Shown here piece after piece: positions 12,851 through 22,377 of a stretch of DNA of 64,000 nucleotides. The notes under the pieces are model-generated. The model was not told the origin of the DNA. It was given only the letters and a program-made list of their open reading frames with translations, and did no database searches. How positions within the stretch are numbered: the stretch's first letter is position 1; every line of letters starts with the position of its first letter. Both the position numbers and the translations under genes were made by a program. Origin of the DNA: Leucobacter insecticola (GTDB lineage: Bacteria > Actinomycetota > Actinomycetes > Actinomycetales > Microbacteriaceae); assembly GCF_011382965.1 (NCBI RefSeq), contig NZ_CP049934.1, positions 2,418,001 through 2,482,000 of the forward strand. The letters are read 5' to 3'.

Positions 12851-13351
12851 CTAGTGGTGCGTGTGTGCGGTCAGAATCTGGCGGGCCTGGTGGATTAGAT
12901 CAGGGTCTGTAATCAGGTCGTAGCGGGTGGCGACCATCTGCATCACCGAGGAGAAGTCGCGTCTATTGCGATTCATTCCGTACGACAGCACACCGAAGAG
13001 CATGCCGAACCCCGCACCGATCGCGATCGCCGCAACAAACACCCCGAGAATCGCCGCGTTGTCAGGCTGAAAGATGAAGAGCAGGAGACCGAGAAAGAGT
13101 CCGAGGTAGGCGCCGGAAAGCGCACCCATCAGCGCCACCCTGCCGTAGGTGAGGCGTCCCGTGACCCGTTCGACGCTGCGCAGGTCATTGCCGAGGATGC
13201 TGATCTGCTGCACCGGGAAACTCGCGCGCGCGAGCACATCAACGGCGTGTTTGGCATCCTCATAGCGGTCGTAGGTGGAGATAATCTCACCCGTCGGCAG
13301 TTCGGGCATCTGCATCTGCCGCCGGGGGGTACCAGGAGTCGGTGTGCTCAT
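12851..13351 (-). CDS. General stress protein 17M-like domain protein with two membrane helices
   Basis: About 166 residues. Residues 25-65 (STYDRYEDAKHAVDVLARAS, then FPVQQISILGNDL) resemble the YflT/general stress protein 17M fold. Two adjacent hydrophobic segments rich in glycine follow (about 80-105 and 110-135, GVFVAAIAIGAGFGMLFGVL), and the tail is soluble with a His-rich end. The ATG at 13351 has GGAAG about nine bases upstream. Mycobacteria carry a similar gene near their mrp/MgtE-N cluster. It diverges from the MgtE-N/CBS gene, sharing a 148-base control region. Confidence 0.75.
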   Translation of the reverse strand: MSTPTPGTPRRQMQMPELPTGEIISTYDRYEDAKHAVDVLARASFPVQQISILGNDLRSVERVTGRLTYGRVALMGALSGAYLGLFLGLLLFIFQPDNAAILGVFVAAIAIGAGFGMLFGVLSYGMNRNRRDFSSVMQMVATRYDLITDPDLIHQARQILTAHTHH

Positions 13352-13499
13352 GCCTTGATTCTTCCACAGCCACGTTAAATCGCGGCGTGATCCTCGCCGA
13401 TCCGTTTCAGCGCACGGCGAACGACACCCCGGCGGCAAGGTGGCACGGCCCCGGGCGATTCAACGGCGTGTCGTTCGTGAAGAGCGCTAGCGTAGTGGT

Positions 13500-14741
13500 G
13501 TGAGTACTTCGAGGGTCTTTGTCGGGCGTCTCGCCGGACGCGGAGTGTTTGATCCGGTCGGCGACAGAATCGGGAAGGTGCGCGACGTGTTGGTCGTGTA
13601 CCGGGCCACGAGCTCGCCGCGCGTGGTCGGCTTGATCGTGGAGATTCCCGGAAAGCGCCGCGTCTTCGTGCCGATCAGCCGGGTGACCTCGATTGGTGCG
13701 GGGCAGGTGATCGTGACCGGCCTCATCAACATTCGGCGTTTCGAGCAACGCGGCGGCGAGACCCGCCTGATTGCGGAGATGGTGGGCCGCGAAGTCGAGA
13801 TTCCAACCGCAACGAAGGCCACCATCGAAGACGCCGCCATTGAGCGCGCCCGCAGCGGTGAATGGCTGGTGTCGGAGGTGTTTGTGCGCCTGCCGAAACC
13901 GGCGGGACCGTTCAGCAAGGGTGACGCGCGGATCGTGCGCTGGTCGGAGGTGCGGCTACCAAGTAGCGACGGGGGGACGCAGTCCGCCGAGCTGCTCATT
14001 CAAACCCTGGTTGATCTGAAGCCCGCTGACCTCGCCGACGCCCTGCTCGAACTCCCCCAGCCGCGCATGCTGAAGGTAATCGAGGATCTCCCCGACGAGC
14101 GGGTCGCCGATGCTCTCGAAGAGATGACGGAGCAGGATCAGCTCGCCTTGCTCGCGCAGATCCCGCAGGATCGAACGGCGGATGTGCTGGACCGGATGGA
14201 GCCTGACGACGCCGCCGACCTGATTGCCGCGCTCCCCGCCGCAACCGGCGAGGAGCTGCTGGAGCTCATGGAGCCGGAGGAAGCGGAGGACGTGCGCCGC
14301 CTGCTCATTTACGACGGAGACACCGCGGGTGGTCTGATGAGCCCGTCCCCCATCGTGCTGGCCGCTGAGGCGAGCGTGGCCGAGGGGCTCGCGATGATCC
14401 GGCGCGCCGAGATCCCGCCGGCGATGGCCTCGGCGGTCTATGTCACTCATCCTCCCTACGAGACACCGACGGGGGAGTATCTTGGCATGGCGCATTTTCA
14501 GCGCATGCTGCGATTCCCTCCGCACGAACGACTCACGGCGCTGCTTGACACGGAAATCGAGCCGGTGCCCGCGAGCGCGAGCGCCGCAGAGGTGTCACGT
14601 CGACTCGCGAGCTACGACCTGGTCGCGATGCCTGTTGTTGACGAACAAAATCGGCTCGTCGGTGTGGTCACCGTCGATGACGTGCTCGATCATCTCCTCC
14701 CCGACGACTGGCGTCACGCCGATGCGGAGGTTGCTCAGTGA
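13500..14741 (+). CDS. PRC-barrel, MgtE N-domain and CBS-domain protein
   Basis: 413 residues. Order of parts: PRC-barrel-like N-terminus (about 1-85, FDPVGDRIGKVRDVLV); MgtE intracellular N-domain (about 165-270), recognised by DLADALLELPQPRMLKVIED and the MEPEEAEDVRRLLIYD...AGGLMS stretch; and a CBS pair to the C-terminus (YDLVAMPVVDEQNRLVGVVT). The MgtE membrane channel domain is absent, so it is not itself a magnesium transporter; a regulatory role linked to Mg or nucleotides is inferred. Start is GTG 13500. It overlaps the DUF1003 gene by four bases. Confidence 0.88.
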   Translation: MSTSRVFVGRLAGRGVFDPVGDRIGKVRDVLVVYRATSSPRVVGLIVEIPGKRRVFVPISRVTSIGAGQVIVTGLINIRRFEQRGGETRLIAEMVGREVEIPTATKATIEDAAIERARSGEWLVSEVFVRLPKPAGPFSKGDARIVRWSEVRLPSSDGGTQSAELLIQTLVDLKPADLADALLELPQPRMLKVIEDLPDERVADALEEMTEQDQLALLAQIPQDRTADVLDRMEPDDAADLIAALPAATGEELLELMEPEEAEDVRRLLIYDGDTAGGLMSPSPIVLAAEASVAEGLAMIRRAEIPPAMASAVYVTHPPYETPTGEYLGMAHFQRMLRFPPHERLTALLDTEIEPVPASASAAEVSRRLASYDLVAMPVVDEQNRLVGVVTVDDVLDHLLPDDWRHADAEVAQ

Positions 14742-15250
14742 GATTCTTCAAGCGCACTCCCGGCCTCGACGCCCCCCGCGCCGTCAGCACACGATCATCA
14801 CGCGCGAGCGGCGGATCGCGCAACGAGCGCTTTGGCCGCTGGACTGAGAGCATCGCGCGAGGCATGGGAACCCCGTGGTTCCTACTGATCCTGACAGTCA
14901 CCTGCCTCGCGTGGCTCGCGTGGAACTCCTACGGTCCTGAGGAGTTCCGCTTCGACTCGGCGGCGCTCGGCTTCACCGCACTCACACTCATACTCTCACT
15001 GCAGGCGTCGTACGCGGCGCCGATGATCCTGCTCGCACAAAACCGGCAAGACGACCGCGAACGCGTGCAGATCGAGCAGGATCGGCAGCGCGCCGAGCGC
15101 AACCTCGCCGACACCGAGTTTCTTGCCCGTGAGGTGGTGGCGCTGCGGCTCGCAATGAAAGAGCTGCCAGATCGCGAGTTTGTGCGGGCCGAACTACGCG
15201 CTCTGCTCGCCGAACTCGAAACAGAGAAGGCGGGTGAATCCGAGCAGTGA
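14738..15250 (+). CDS. DUF1003 membrane protein
   Basis: 170 residues. The family core lies at about 32-125: ERFGRWTESIARGMGTPWFL, then two transmembrane helices (about 46-64 and 78-97) and AAPMILLAQNRQDDRERVQI. A charged helical tail follows. DUF1003 proteins have no established function but travel with the MgtE-N/CBS gene in actinobacteria. GTG start overlaps the upstream stop by four bases and the stop overlaps mrp by four bases, so 13500-16417 reads as one coupled operon. Confidence 0.9.
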   Translation: MRFFKRTPGLDAPRAVSTRSSRASGGSRNERFGRWTESIARGMGTPWFLLILTVTCLAWLAWNSYGPEEFRFDSAALGFTALTLILSLQASYAAPMILLAQNRQDDRERVQIEQDRQRAERNLADTEFLAREVVALRLAMKELPDREFVRAELRALLAELETEKAGESEQ

Positions 15251-16417
15251 GCGACATCGCAGGCGCGGTCTGGGCGGAGCTTGCGCGAGTGCGCGATCCC
15301 GAGATTCTGCGTCCGATCACAGATCTCGGCATGGTGCAGAGCGTTGAGGTGGACGACGCGGGGCGCGCAACGGTCTCGGTGCTTCTCACCATTGCGGGCT
15401 GCCCGGCGGCGCGCAAAATCGAGGCGGAGGCTCGCCAGGCCGTCGCTGCGGCGGCGGGCGTGACCGAGGCGAACGTTGTGATTGGAGTGATGTCGCCGAG
15501 TGAACGGCAGGCCTTCATCGAGCGGGTACGCGGCGAGCGCGGATCTCGGCCCCAACAGTTCGGCCCTGATTCCCTCACCCGCGTGATCACCGTCACCAGC
15601 GGTAAGGGGGTGTCGGTAAATCTTCGCTCACCGCCGGACTGGCGGTGGCTCTCGCAGAGGCCGGCCTGGCAGTGGGGCTCGTCGACGCGGACGTGTTCGG
15701 GTTTTCGATCCCCGGCATCATGGGGCTGAGCCGCGATGGTGTCACTTCCCAGCCCACCCGCGTGGGTGACATGATCCTGCCGCCCGTTGCGCACGGCGTG
15801 AAGGTGATCTCCATCGGCATGTTCTTGGGGATCAGGATCCCCGCACCACCGCGGTGTCGTGGCGTGGCCCGATGCTGCACCGCACAATCGAACAGTTCTT
15901 GCGGGATGTGTGGTTTGGCGATCTCGACATTCTGCTGCTGGATCTGCCGCCGGGCACGGGCGACATTGCGATCAGTGTGGGGCAGTTGCTGCCCCAGGCC
16001 GAAGTGTTGGTAGTCACCACACCGCAGGAGGCTGCGGCGGACGTAGCCGTGCGAAGCGCGCTCGTGGCCAGGCAAACCGGCCAGCGTGTCATCGGCGTGA
16101 TCGAAAACATGTCGGGGATGCTGCAGGCGGATGGATCCGTCATCGATGTGTTCGGATCGGGCGGCGGTCAGTTGGTCGCGGAGAGGCTGAGCAGCCCGGA
16201 GCACGGTGCGGTTCCCCTTCTCGGCAGCGTGCCCCTCAGCCCTGACTTTCGCGTCAAGGGAGACAGTGGTGACCCCGCGGTTCTTGCAGCCCCGGAAGAT
16301 CCGGCAGCCGCCGAGATTATTCGGATCGCTACTGCGGTCTCGGGGCTGGGCCGCGGGTTGGCGGGGCGTCCGCTGGGCGTGAGCGTGAAACCTCCTGGAT
16401 CGGGCGCGGGCGACTAA
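15247..16417 (+). CDS. mrp: Mrp/ApbC-type iron-sulfur cluster carrier ATPase, two apparent frameshifts
   Basis: A P-loop ATPase that assembles and hands over Fe-S clusters. The N-terminal MIP18-like (DUF59) domain (about 1-90, LARVRDPEILRPITDLGMV) precedes the NTPase domain with the deviant Walker A SGKGGVGKSS, the stretch LLLDLPPGTGD and VIGVIENMSG. The usual CPxC motif is not visible in ENMSGMLQADGS, where many homologues have it; that is seen in part of the family. Frames break at 15606-15610 (G run inside the Walker A) and 15827-15830. With one G restored at each the protein is about 390 residues. The 3' end overlaps the convergent EAL gene by 89 bases. Confidence 0.9.
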
Positions 16418-18139
16418 AGAGGTACCCCTGGAACGCATCAACGCCGAGACTCAGCAGAACCTGGAACTGTTCCTCGGTCTCGACTCCCTCGGCGACCACG
16501 TTCAGATCAAAGGTTCGCGCGAGCTGCACGATCGTCGCTACCACTGATCTGGCCTGGGTGTCTTCCACGATCGCATCAACAAAGGACTGGTCGATCTTGA
16601 GCTGCTGCACCGGCAGTTCACGCAGGTAACTGAGCGAGGAGTACCCCGTGCCAAAATCGTCGAGGGAGGACAGCACGCCGTCTGCGCCCAGCATCTTCAG
16701 AAGACGAACGGTCCGATCGAGATTCGTGTGCAGCACGCTCTCGGTCAGTTCGATTCTCAGTTTGCCGGCGGGCACGCCGTACAGCGCAATGATGGCGCGC
16801 ACGGTCTCACCAAAATTGCGCACGCGAATCTGACGCTCGCTGAGGTTCACCGACAGGGTGAGGTGCTGGGTCGCAGGATCACGCCCCAGGCAGCCAGTTG
16901 CGCACAAGCCTGATGGAGCACCCACTCACCGATCTCGATGATCATGCCGGTCTGTTCGGCGAGCGGAATGAACTCGTCGGGCGGCACGAGCCCACGTTCG
17001 GGGTTCATCCAGCGCAGAAGTACTTCTTCCCCCAGCACCCGCCGTTCCCGGTCAACGATCGGCTGCGAGAACAATCGCAGCTCGTCTCGCTCGATGCCCA
17101 GGCGCAGCTGAGCCACAAGCTGCACCCGCTCCCTTGCCTCTTCGATCATGTGCTGCTCAAAAAACCGCAGCCTGCGAGCGCCGCCACTCTGCCTGGCGCG
17201 CTTTCTCGCCACCTCTGAACTCATCACCACTTCGGAGGGATCCTCGGCATTGACGAAGGATCCGGGCCGGTATCCGGGAGTGTGCGTGTCTTCGTTCACG
17301 GTCGCCACGCTCGGGGTCAGAGCCGCATCCGCCCAGAGCACACACCCGACGCTCACCGAGCCGTCAATCACGATCCCGGCCCCCAGATCAAGCGGCTCGC
17401 TGAGTTTCGCTACGACTTGTTCTGCGACAGCAAGGGATCGAATCACCGCAGACTGTTCATCGCCCAGGTCCACAAGGAACAAACCAAACACCCCCGCGCC
17501 CAGCCGCGCAATGGCGTGAAGCGGTCCAGCGAGATCCTGCAACCGCGCCGTTGCCTCCCGTAGAAGCTGTTCGCCGGTCTCAATCCCGAAGGCATCATTG
17601 ACGGCAGAAAGCTCGTCGATACTCACAGAAAGAAACGCACAGAATCCGCCTTTGCGCTTTTCTGCGGCCTTCGCCATCGTCTGCAGCATCGACATACGAT
17701 TGGGCAATCTCGTCACAGAATCGACGTAGGCAAGCTGTTTCACTCGTTCCTGCGCGAGGTGGCGTTCGGTCGCTTCAGAGCGAATCGAAATGTAGCGATC
17801 CGGTGTGCCGCTCTCGTCAAGGATCGGCACAATGAGCGTTTCAAGCCAATAGTAGCTTCCGTCCTTCGCGCGGTTGCACAGCAGCCCGCGCCAGTGGTTG
17901 CCGCTGCGAATAGTGCTCCACAGCTCGGCGTACAGTTCGGGGTCGTGAAGCCCGGAACTCACCAGCTTGTGTGTCTGGCCAACAAGTTCTTCGCGAGAGT
18001 ACTTCGCCAACTCGCAGAATCGATCGTTCGCGTAGGTGATCACGCCGTGTCTGTCCGTGATCGTCACGACGGTGTAGGTGTCGAGGGCATACAAGATGTC
18101 ATCGAGAATCTCGCGCGGTACTCCCCATTTGCTATGCAT
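16329..18139 (-). CDS. PAS-GGDEF-EAL protein, probable c-di-GMP phosphodiesterase, one frameshift
   Basis: About 603 residues, soluble. A PAS/PAC sensor (about 8-120) is followed by a degenerate GGDEF domain (about 150-310) whose signature reads GAGVF, so cyclase activity is unlikely. The EAL domain (about 345-590) has EVLLRW in place of [31 protein letters not shown] and the terminal QGYLFSRP, so the metal and catalytic residues of a phosphodiesterase appear intact. The frame breaks opposite 16884-16887; one more G gives [20 protein letters not shown]. It lies convergent to mrp and upstream of tatB on the same strand. The PAS ligand cannot be read. Confidence 0.9.
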
Positions 18140-18205
18140 CTCACCGCTCTCTATCGATTCGGTTGGATCCGCCCCTGAATCACGCCTATAGGTCTATGCC
18201 GGTGC

Positions 18206-18610
18206 CTACGTCGCTTCTTCATCAAAGGCGAGCGTTCCAGAAGTTTCGGACGCTGCGACCGAAGCCACACCCGACGCAACCGTCGCCGCAGTGCCCGGGC
18301 TTCGCGCGGCGCGCCTGGCTGCGATCTGAGCCTCGCGCTGATCCTCCAATAGGGCGTCGCGAATGATCCTGCGCGGATCGTATTGACGCGGGTCAAGCTG
18401 CCGCCAATCGACATCGTCGAACTCCGGACCCATCTCTTCCTTGAGACGGTCTTTTGCGCCCTCCGACATACGTTTGAGGCTGCGCACCAGCTCGCCGAGC
18501 TTCTTTGCGTACGCGGGCAGCCGGTCAGGGCCAACGACAAACATGGCGATCACCATGATCACCAGAATCTTGTCTATCGTCAGGCCCACAACGTCTATCG
18601 TAGTCGCCAC
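18206..18610 (-). CDS. tatB: Sec-independent protein translocase subunit TatB
   Basis: 134 residues with the TatA/B pattern: a short N-terminal transmembrane helix (about 6-24), the hinge VGPDRLP, then an amphipathic helix (AYAKKLGELVRSLKRM) and a long charged C-terminal region of TatB type. It starts at GTG 18610. TatB binds twin-arginine substrates together with TatC; a likely client in this window is the DyP peroxidase at 58092-59413. It diverges from the O-methyltransferase gene, as seen in the mycobacterial Rv1220c-Rv1224 region, but without the sigma factor genes in between. Confidence 0.9.
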   Translation of the reverse strand: MATTIDVVGLTIDKILVIMVIAMFVVGPDRLPAYAKKLGELVRSLKRMSEGAKDRLKEEMGPEFDDVDWRQLDPRQYDPRRIIRDALLEDQREAQIAARRAARSPGTAATVASGVASVAASETSGTLAFDEEAT

Positions 18611-18733
18611 GAGTGATATTTCGGCTGCGCTCCGCGCGATTTACTTGGCTTCACGCGTGTAAGCCAGCTTCCACCGGCACTGAGCCGTACGCTAGTCACA
18701 GTCGTGCGCGTTACCTGCGGATCCCCGCAAAAC

Positions 18734-19393
18734 ATGTCGCAACAACCCACGGAGGAGATCGTGAGCAAGCTCGAACGCAATTGGCAGTACGCCGAACAGT
18801 ATCCGGGCGAAACTGAAGCGCAGATGCGGGCACGCAGGCTCTCACTCGAGCTCGGGATCGAGCCGGTGAGCCGGTCCACCGCGGCGCATCTCTCGGGGGT
18901 GGCAGCACTCAGCCGCGCCCGCGCAATCTGCGAGATCGGCACTGGGGTCGGGGTGAGTGGACTCTCGCTGCTGCGCTACGACAACGAGGCGACCCTCACA
19001 TCAATCGAGATCGAGCCGGAGCACCTGCGTGAGGCCCGCACCGTATTTGCCGATGCCGGGATCCAATCCTCCCGGCTGCGCCTCATCGAGGGCGACGCGC
19101 TCCACGTCATGCCCCGCCTCAACCTCGCCGCCTATGACCTGGTGGTACTCGACGCGAACCCTACCGAGTTGCTCGACTATTTCGAGCACGCTCTTACCAT
19201 CGTTCGGCCCGGCGGCTGCGTGGTGGTGCCCGGAGCATTCTCACACGGCCGAGTGCCGGATCCCGCAGCCCGCGATGAGGCAACCCAGGCACTCCGCGAT
19301 CTCCTCGCTCTTGTTGCCGACTCCCCCGCGATCGCCTCGATGCTTTCGCCCGCCGGCGACGGCGTCCTCACCCTGGTACGGCAGGCCGGCTAG
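18734..19393 (+). CDS. SAM-dependent O-methyltransferase (Rv1220c-like)
   Basis: 219 residues from ATG 18734 (MSQQPTEEIV). The SAM-binding motif ICEIGTGVGVSGLSLL, the acidic IEIEPEHLREAR and YDLVVLDANPTE identify the class I O-methyltransferase family near mycobacterial Rv1220c, close to caffeoyl-CoA methyltransferases. The substrate is unknown. A strong hairpin terminator with a T-run follows after a short tandem repeat. Confidence 0.85.
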   Translation: MSQQPTEEIVSKLERNWQYAEQYPGETEAQMRARRLSLELGIEPVSRSTAAHLSGVAALSRARAICEIGTGVGVSGLSLLRYDNEATLTSIEIEPEHLREARTVFADAGIQSSRLRLIEGDALHVMPRLNLAAYDLVVLDANPTELLDYFEHALTIVRPGGCVVVPGAFSHGRVPDPAARDEATQALRDLLALVADSPAIASMLSPAGDGVLTLVRQAG

Positions 19394-19432
19394 GGTCTCT
19401 GGGTTTCCGGGTCTCCGGGTCTCCGGTCCAGG
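19394..19432 (+). repeat. Short tandem repeat of about nine bases
   Basis: Immediately after the methyltransferase stop, about four imperfect units of GGTCTCCGG (first unit GGTCTCTGG, then TTTCCGGGTCTCCGGGTCTC). No coding role is seen. Confidence 0.6.
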
Positions 19433-19457
19433 GTTCCCATGCGCCACCCGCCAAAGA

Positions 19458-19515
19458 GTGAAGCCGTATTGACGGTTGGGATCACACCAACCGCCAATAC
19501 GGCTTCACATTTTTT
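19458..19515 (+). terminator. Rho-independent terminator after the O-methyltransferase
   Basis: A 22-bp stem with one A-C mismatch (19458-19479 with 19487-19508), a seven-base loop and a run of six Ts after it. It can also stop transcription of the convergent DUF3117 gene. Confidence 0.92.
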
Positions 19516-19524
19516 GGGAGCGTC

Positions 19525-19695
19525 TTAGCGATCGAGCACGGCCGCGAGCACGTCTCGCAGCTCGCCAGCTTCTTGGTCGTTCACAGATACAACCAGGCGT
19601 CCTCCGCCCTCAAGCGGGACACGCACAACGATCACCCGGCCTTCACGCACCGCTTCCATGGGTCCATCCCCAGTCCTCGGTTTCATTGCAGCCAT
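19525..19695 (-). CDS. DUF3117 family small protein
   Basis: 56 residues. The near-invariant family core KPRTGDGPMEAVREGR and RVPLEGGGRLVVSV identifies it. DUF3117 proteins are found throughout actinobacteria, often near dap genes, and have no known biochemical role. The ATG at 19695 sits behind GAGGAGGCGCC, a strong ribosome-binding site, which rules out the upstream start at 19710. Confidence 0.9.
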   Translation of the reverse strand: MAAMKPRTGDGPMEAVREGRVIVVRVPLEGGGRLVVSVNDQEAGELRDVLAAVLDR

Positions 19696-19779
19696 GGCGC
19701 CTCCTCGCAAGTTTGTTCAATCTCTTCTATTATCCGCTAGCGCCATGGTTCGGCGAAATCGTGCCCAGCTTGCGCGGCA

Positions 19780-20886
19780 CTAAGAGGTGGCTGTGAGCCA
19801 GTCTCGAAGTGACCTCATACTCGCCTCAATCTGCCGGATCGGCACCCGCTCGTCGTCGGCGTGCGCGAGAAGCGGGTTGCCCGGCCCAAAATTCACGGCG
19901 GGGATCCCGAGCGCCGAAAACCTAGCGACATCGGTCCAACCGAGTTTTGCGGTGGGCGTCTCCCCCACCGCCGCTACAAACCCCTGCGCGAGAGGATCGT
20001 CGAGCCCCGGCCGTGCACCCGCGGCGAGATCCACGATCTCAACCTCGTCCGCACCCGCGAAGAACTCACGCACATACGCGATCGCTTCCTCCGCTGAACG
20101 GCTCGGCGCGAAGCGGTAGTTCACATCGAAACTCACGTGATCCGGGATCACATTGCCTGCGACACCACCCTCGATCCTCACGGCATTCAGCCCTTCGCGA
20201 TACTCAAGGCCATCGACTGTGATGCGTTCCGGGGTGAAAACGTCGAGCTTGGCGAGCAGCGCGCCTGCGCGGTGGATCGCATTCTCCCCCATCCAACTGC
20301 GCGCGGAGTGGGCGCGCTTGCCGCGCATCGTCACCCGGGCGCGCAGCGTGCCGTTGCAGCCGCCCTCAATGGTGCCGTTCGAGGGTTCACCGAGGATCGC
20401 GAAGTCCGCGCCAAACAGCTCCGGGTGGTTTCGCATGGCGCGCCCGAGTCCGCTGAGCTCCGAGGCGACTTCTTCGTGGTCGTACCAGATCCAGGTGAGG
20501 TCGACAGCGGGTTGCGTCAACTCGACGGCGAGCGCGAGCTGTACCGCCACGCCCGCCTTCATGTCAACGGTTCCCCGCCCCCAGATGACCGCGTCGCCGG
20601 TCTCGGGGTCTGTCTCGTTTCGCACCGGGAGGTTCTCATTGATCGGCACGGTGTCGAGGTGGCCCGCAAGGGCGACTCTGCGATCCCGGCCCAGTTCCGT
20701 GCGGGCGATGAGCGTGTCACCGTCGCGGGTCACCGTGAGGTGTGGCGCGTGATCCCGAAGCACAGCCTCGACCGCGTCGGCAATGCCGCGTTCATCCCCC
20801 GACACTGAAGCAATATTACAGAGCTGCCTGGTCAGTTCGACGGGGCCGGCTACGGGGTTCAGAAGGTTGCTCGCACTCGAAGTCAC
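19780..20886 (-). CDS. dapE: Succinyl-diaminopimelate desuccinylase
   Basis: 368 residues, an M20 metallopeptidase-family hydrolase that removes succinate to give LL-diaminopimelate. The di-zinc ligands are visible in [17 protein letters not shown] and the catalytic YDHEEV, and the dimerisation domain lies at about 175-290. A second metal ligand His appears in [10 protein letters not shown] near the end. Starts at GTG 20886. It diverges from dapD with a short 45-base gap, so both are probably controlled together. Confidence 0.93.
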   Translation of the reverse strand: MTSSASNLLNPVAGPVELTRQLCNIASVSGDERGIADAVEAVLRDHAPHLTVTRDGDTLIARTELGRDRRVALAGHLDTVPINENLPVRNETDPETGDAVIWGRGTVDMKAGVAVQLALAVELTQPAVDLTWIWYDHEEVASELSGLGRAMRNHPELFGADFAILGEPSNGTIEGGCNGTLRARVTMRGKRAHSARSWMGENAIHRAGALLAKLDVFTPERITVDGLEYREGLNAVRIEGGVAGNVIPDHVSFDVNYRFAPSRSAEEAIAYVREFFAGADEVEIVDLAAGARPGLDDPLAQGFVAAVGETPTAKLGWTDVARFSALGIPAVNFGPGNPLLAHADDERVPIRQIEASMRSLRDWLTATS

Positions 20887-20931
20887 GGGTTCAAGCCTAT
20901 CTTCTCGATTCGGGCCGATACGATGGGAGCC

Positions 20932-21903
20932 ATGACTGAATCACGTTTTGCCTGGTCTGCAGGGCTCGCAACCGTTACTTCACTCGACTCCCTGGCGCCG
21001 GGCACCACCCTCGATGCGTGGTTCCCAGCACCAGCGCTCGGCAAACGCCCGGAGGATCGCGATCCGTGGATCGCCCCGGCAGAACTCGCCGGCCTCACCG
21101 GCACCGATGAGGCTCGCAGCGTTGAACTCCGTTTCATCAACATCGAGATCGATCTTGATGCGGCGCCGGCGAGCACCGAAGACGCGTATCTTCGCTTGCA
21201 CCTGCTGTCACACTGCCTGGTGGCGCCCAACTCGATCAACCTCGACGGGATCTTCGGCAAGCTTCCCAACGTCGCCTGGACGACAGCGGGTCCCATGCTG
21301 CCCGAGGATTATGCGGCGCAGCTGCCGATACTCAAGCGGGCCGGGATCAGCTCCGTCGGCCTGGACAAGTTCCCGCGCCTCACCGACTATGTTGTGCCCC
21401 AGGGAGTGCGTATCGCCGATGCCTCGCGGGTGCGCCTCGGTGCGCATCTCGCCCCGGGCACCACCGTGATGCACGAGGGCTTTGTGAACTTCAACGCCGG
21501 TACCCTCGGCGCTTCGATGGTTGAGGGCCGGATCTCGCAGGGTGTCGTCGTGGGCGACGGCTCAGACATTGGCGGCGGTGCGTCGATCATGGGGACGCTC
21601 TCTGGCGGGGGCACACAACGAATCTCGATCGGTGAGCGGGCACTGCTCGGCGCAAACTCCGGGATCGGAATCTCGATTGGCGACGATAGCGTCGTGGAGG
21701 CGGGTCTGTACGTGACGGCCGGCACGAAGGTGCTGCTGCCGCGCGGGACGAGCGAGTCCGGCGGCGAGCCCGTAGAGGTGAAGGCCGTTGAGCTTTCCGG
21801 TGTGCCGAAGCTGCTGTTCCGCCGTAACTCGCGCAGCGGCGCCGTCGAGGTGCTGCCCCGCGAGGGATCCGGCATCGTGCTCAACGCGGCGTTGCACGCC
21901 TAG
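20932..21903 (+). CDS. dapD: 2,3,4,5-tetrahydropyridine-2,6-dicarboxylate N-succinyltransferase
   Basis: About 323 residues, the actinobacterial DapD class. The C-terminal half shows left-handed beta-helix hexapeptide repeats ([40 protein letters not shown]) that bind succinyl-CoA. With dapC and dapE in this window it forms the succinylase branch of lysine/peptidoglycan precursor synthesis. ATG 20932 and ATG 20923 are both possible; GGGAG lies between them, and the first residues MTESRFAW fit the family start best. Confidence 0.92.
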   Translation: MTESRFAWSAGLATVTSLDSLAPGTTLDAWFPAPALGKRPEDRDPWIAPAELAGLTGTDEARSVELRFINIEIDLDAAPASTEDAYLRLHLLSHCLVAPNSINLDGIFGKLPNVAWTTAGPMLPEDYAAQLPILKRAGISSVGLDKFPRLTDYVVPQGVRIADASRVRLGAHLAPGTTVMHEGFVNFNAGTLGASMVEGRISQGVVVGDGSDIGGGASIMGTLSGGGTQRISIGERALLGANSGIGISIGDDSVVEAGLYVTAGTKVLLPRGTSESGGEPVEVKAVELSGVPKLLFRRNSRSGAVEVLPREGSGIVLNAALHA

Positions 21904-21918
21904 TCTCAGCCCGCCCCG

Positions 21919-22041
21919 GGCTCACTCGCCCCACCCCCGGACTCACTTTCCCGACCCTGGGCTCACTTTCCCGCCCTACCCCCGGGCTCACTTTCCCGAC
22001 CCTGCGCTCACTCGCCCGACCCTGCGCTCACTTTCCCCACG
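21919..22041 (+). repeat. Minisatellite of about 20-bp units
   Basis: Six imperfect tandem units of consensus GCTCACTTTCCCGACCCTGC begin 16 bases after the dapD stop; two units have CTCGC in place of TTTCC, and two carry a few inserted Cs. Part of the 474-base gene-free gap 21904-22377. Confidence 0.85.
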
Positions 22042-22050
22042 CCCTCGTGC

Positions 22051-22268
22051 TGTGTGCGCACCTTGTCGTTATTCGCGGCGATAAGCACAACTTGCGCACA
22101 CACCACGACCGCCAGAAATTGTGACGCGAGTAGCGTGTGCGCAAGTGGCTGTTATCTGGCCTCATTAGAACTATCTGCGCACACACCACGCCCCAAGGAA
22201 ATGCGGCAGGAAGGTAGCGTGTGCGCAAGTGGCTGTTATCTGGCCTCATAAGAACAATCTGCGCACAC
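22051..22268 (+). repeat. Array of three large imperfect palindromes with an 84-bp period
   Basis: Three elements of about 50 bases at 22051-22102, 22135-22184 and 22219-22268. Each begins GTGTGCGCA and ends TGCGCACAC, and the inner halves also pair (GTTAT near one side, ATAAG or equivalent on the other), so each could fold into a long hairpin. Elements 2 and 3 are almost identical; element 1 differs inside but keeps the pairing. The intervening pieces are related to one another and end GTAGC. The rest of the gap (22269-22377) is extremely G/C-rich and shows repeated GGGATCCGGGCC words. Confidence 0.88.
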
Positions 22269-22377
22269 GGTGGCTTGGGGTGACTCGGGGGGTCGGGATC
22301 CGGGCCGGGCCGGGGCGGCCCGGCGGGATCCGGGCCGGATCCGCGCCAGGGGCCCCGGGCCGGGGGCCCTGGGCGTA

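Noticed and set aside
22051..22268. CRISPR-like spacing (about 50-base repeat, about 34-base spacer)
   Set aside because: Only three units, the repeats are large palindromes, the spacers resemble each other, and no cas gene is near.
22290..22375. GC-rich GGGATCCGGGCC-type tract as a terminator
   Set aside because: Several stems are possible, none clearly best, and there is no T-run, so it is only noted as repeat-rich DNA.
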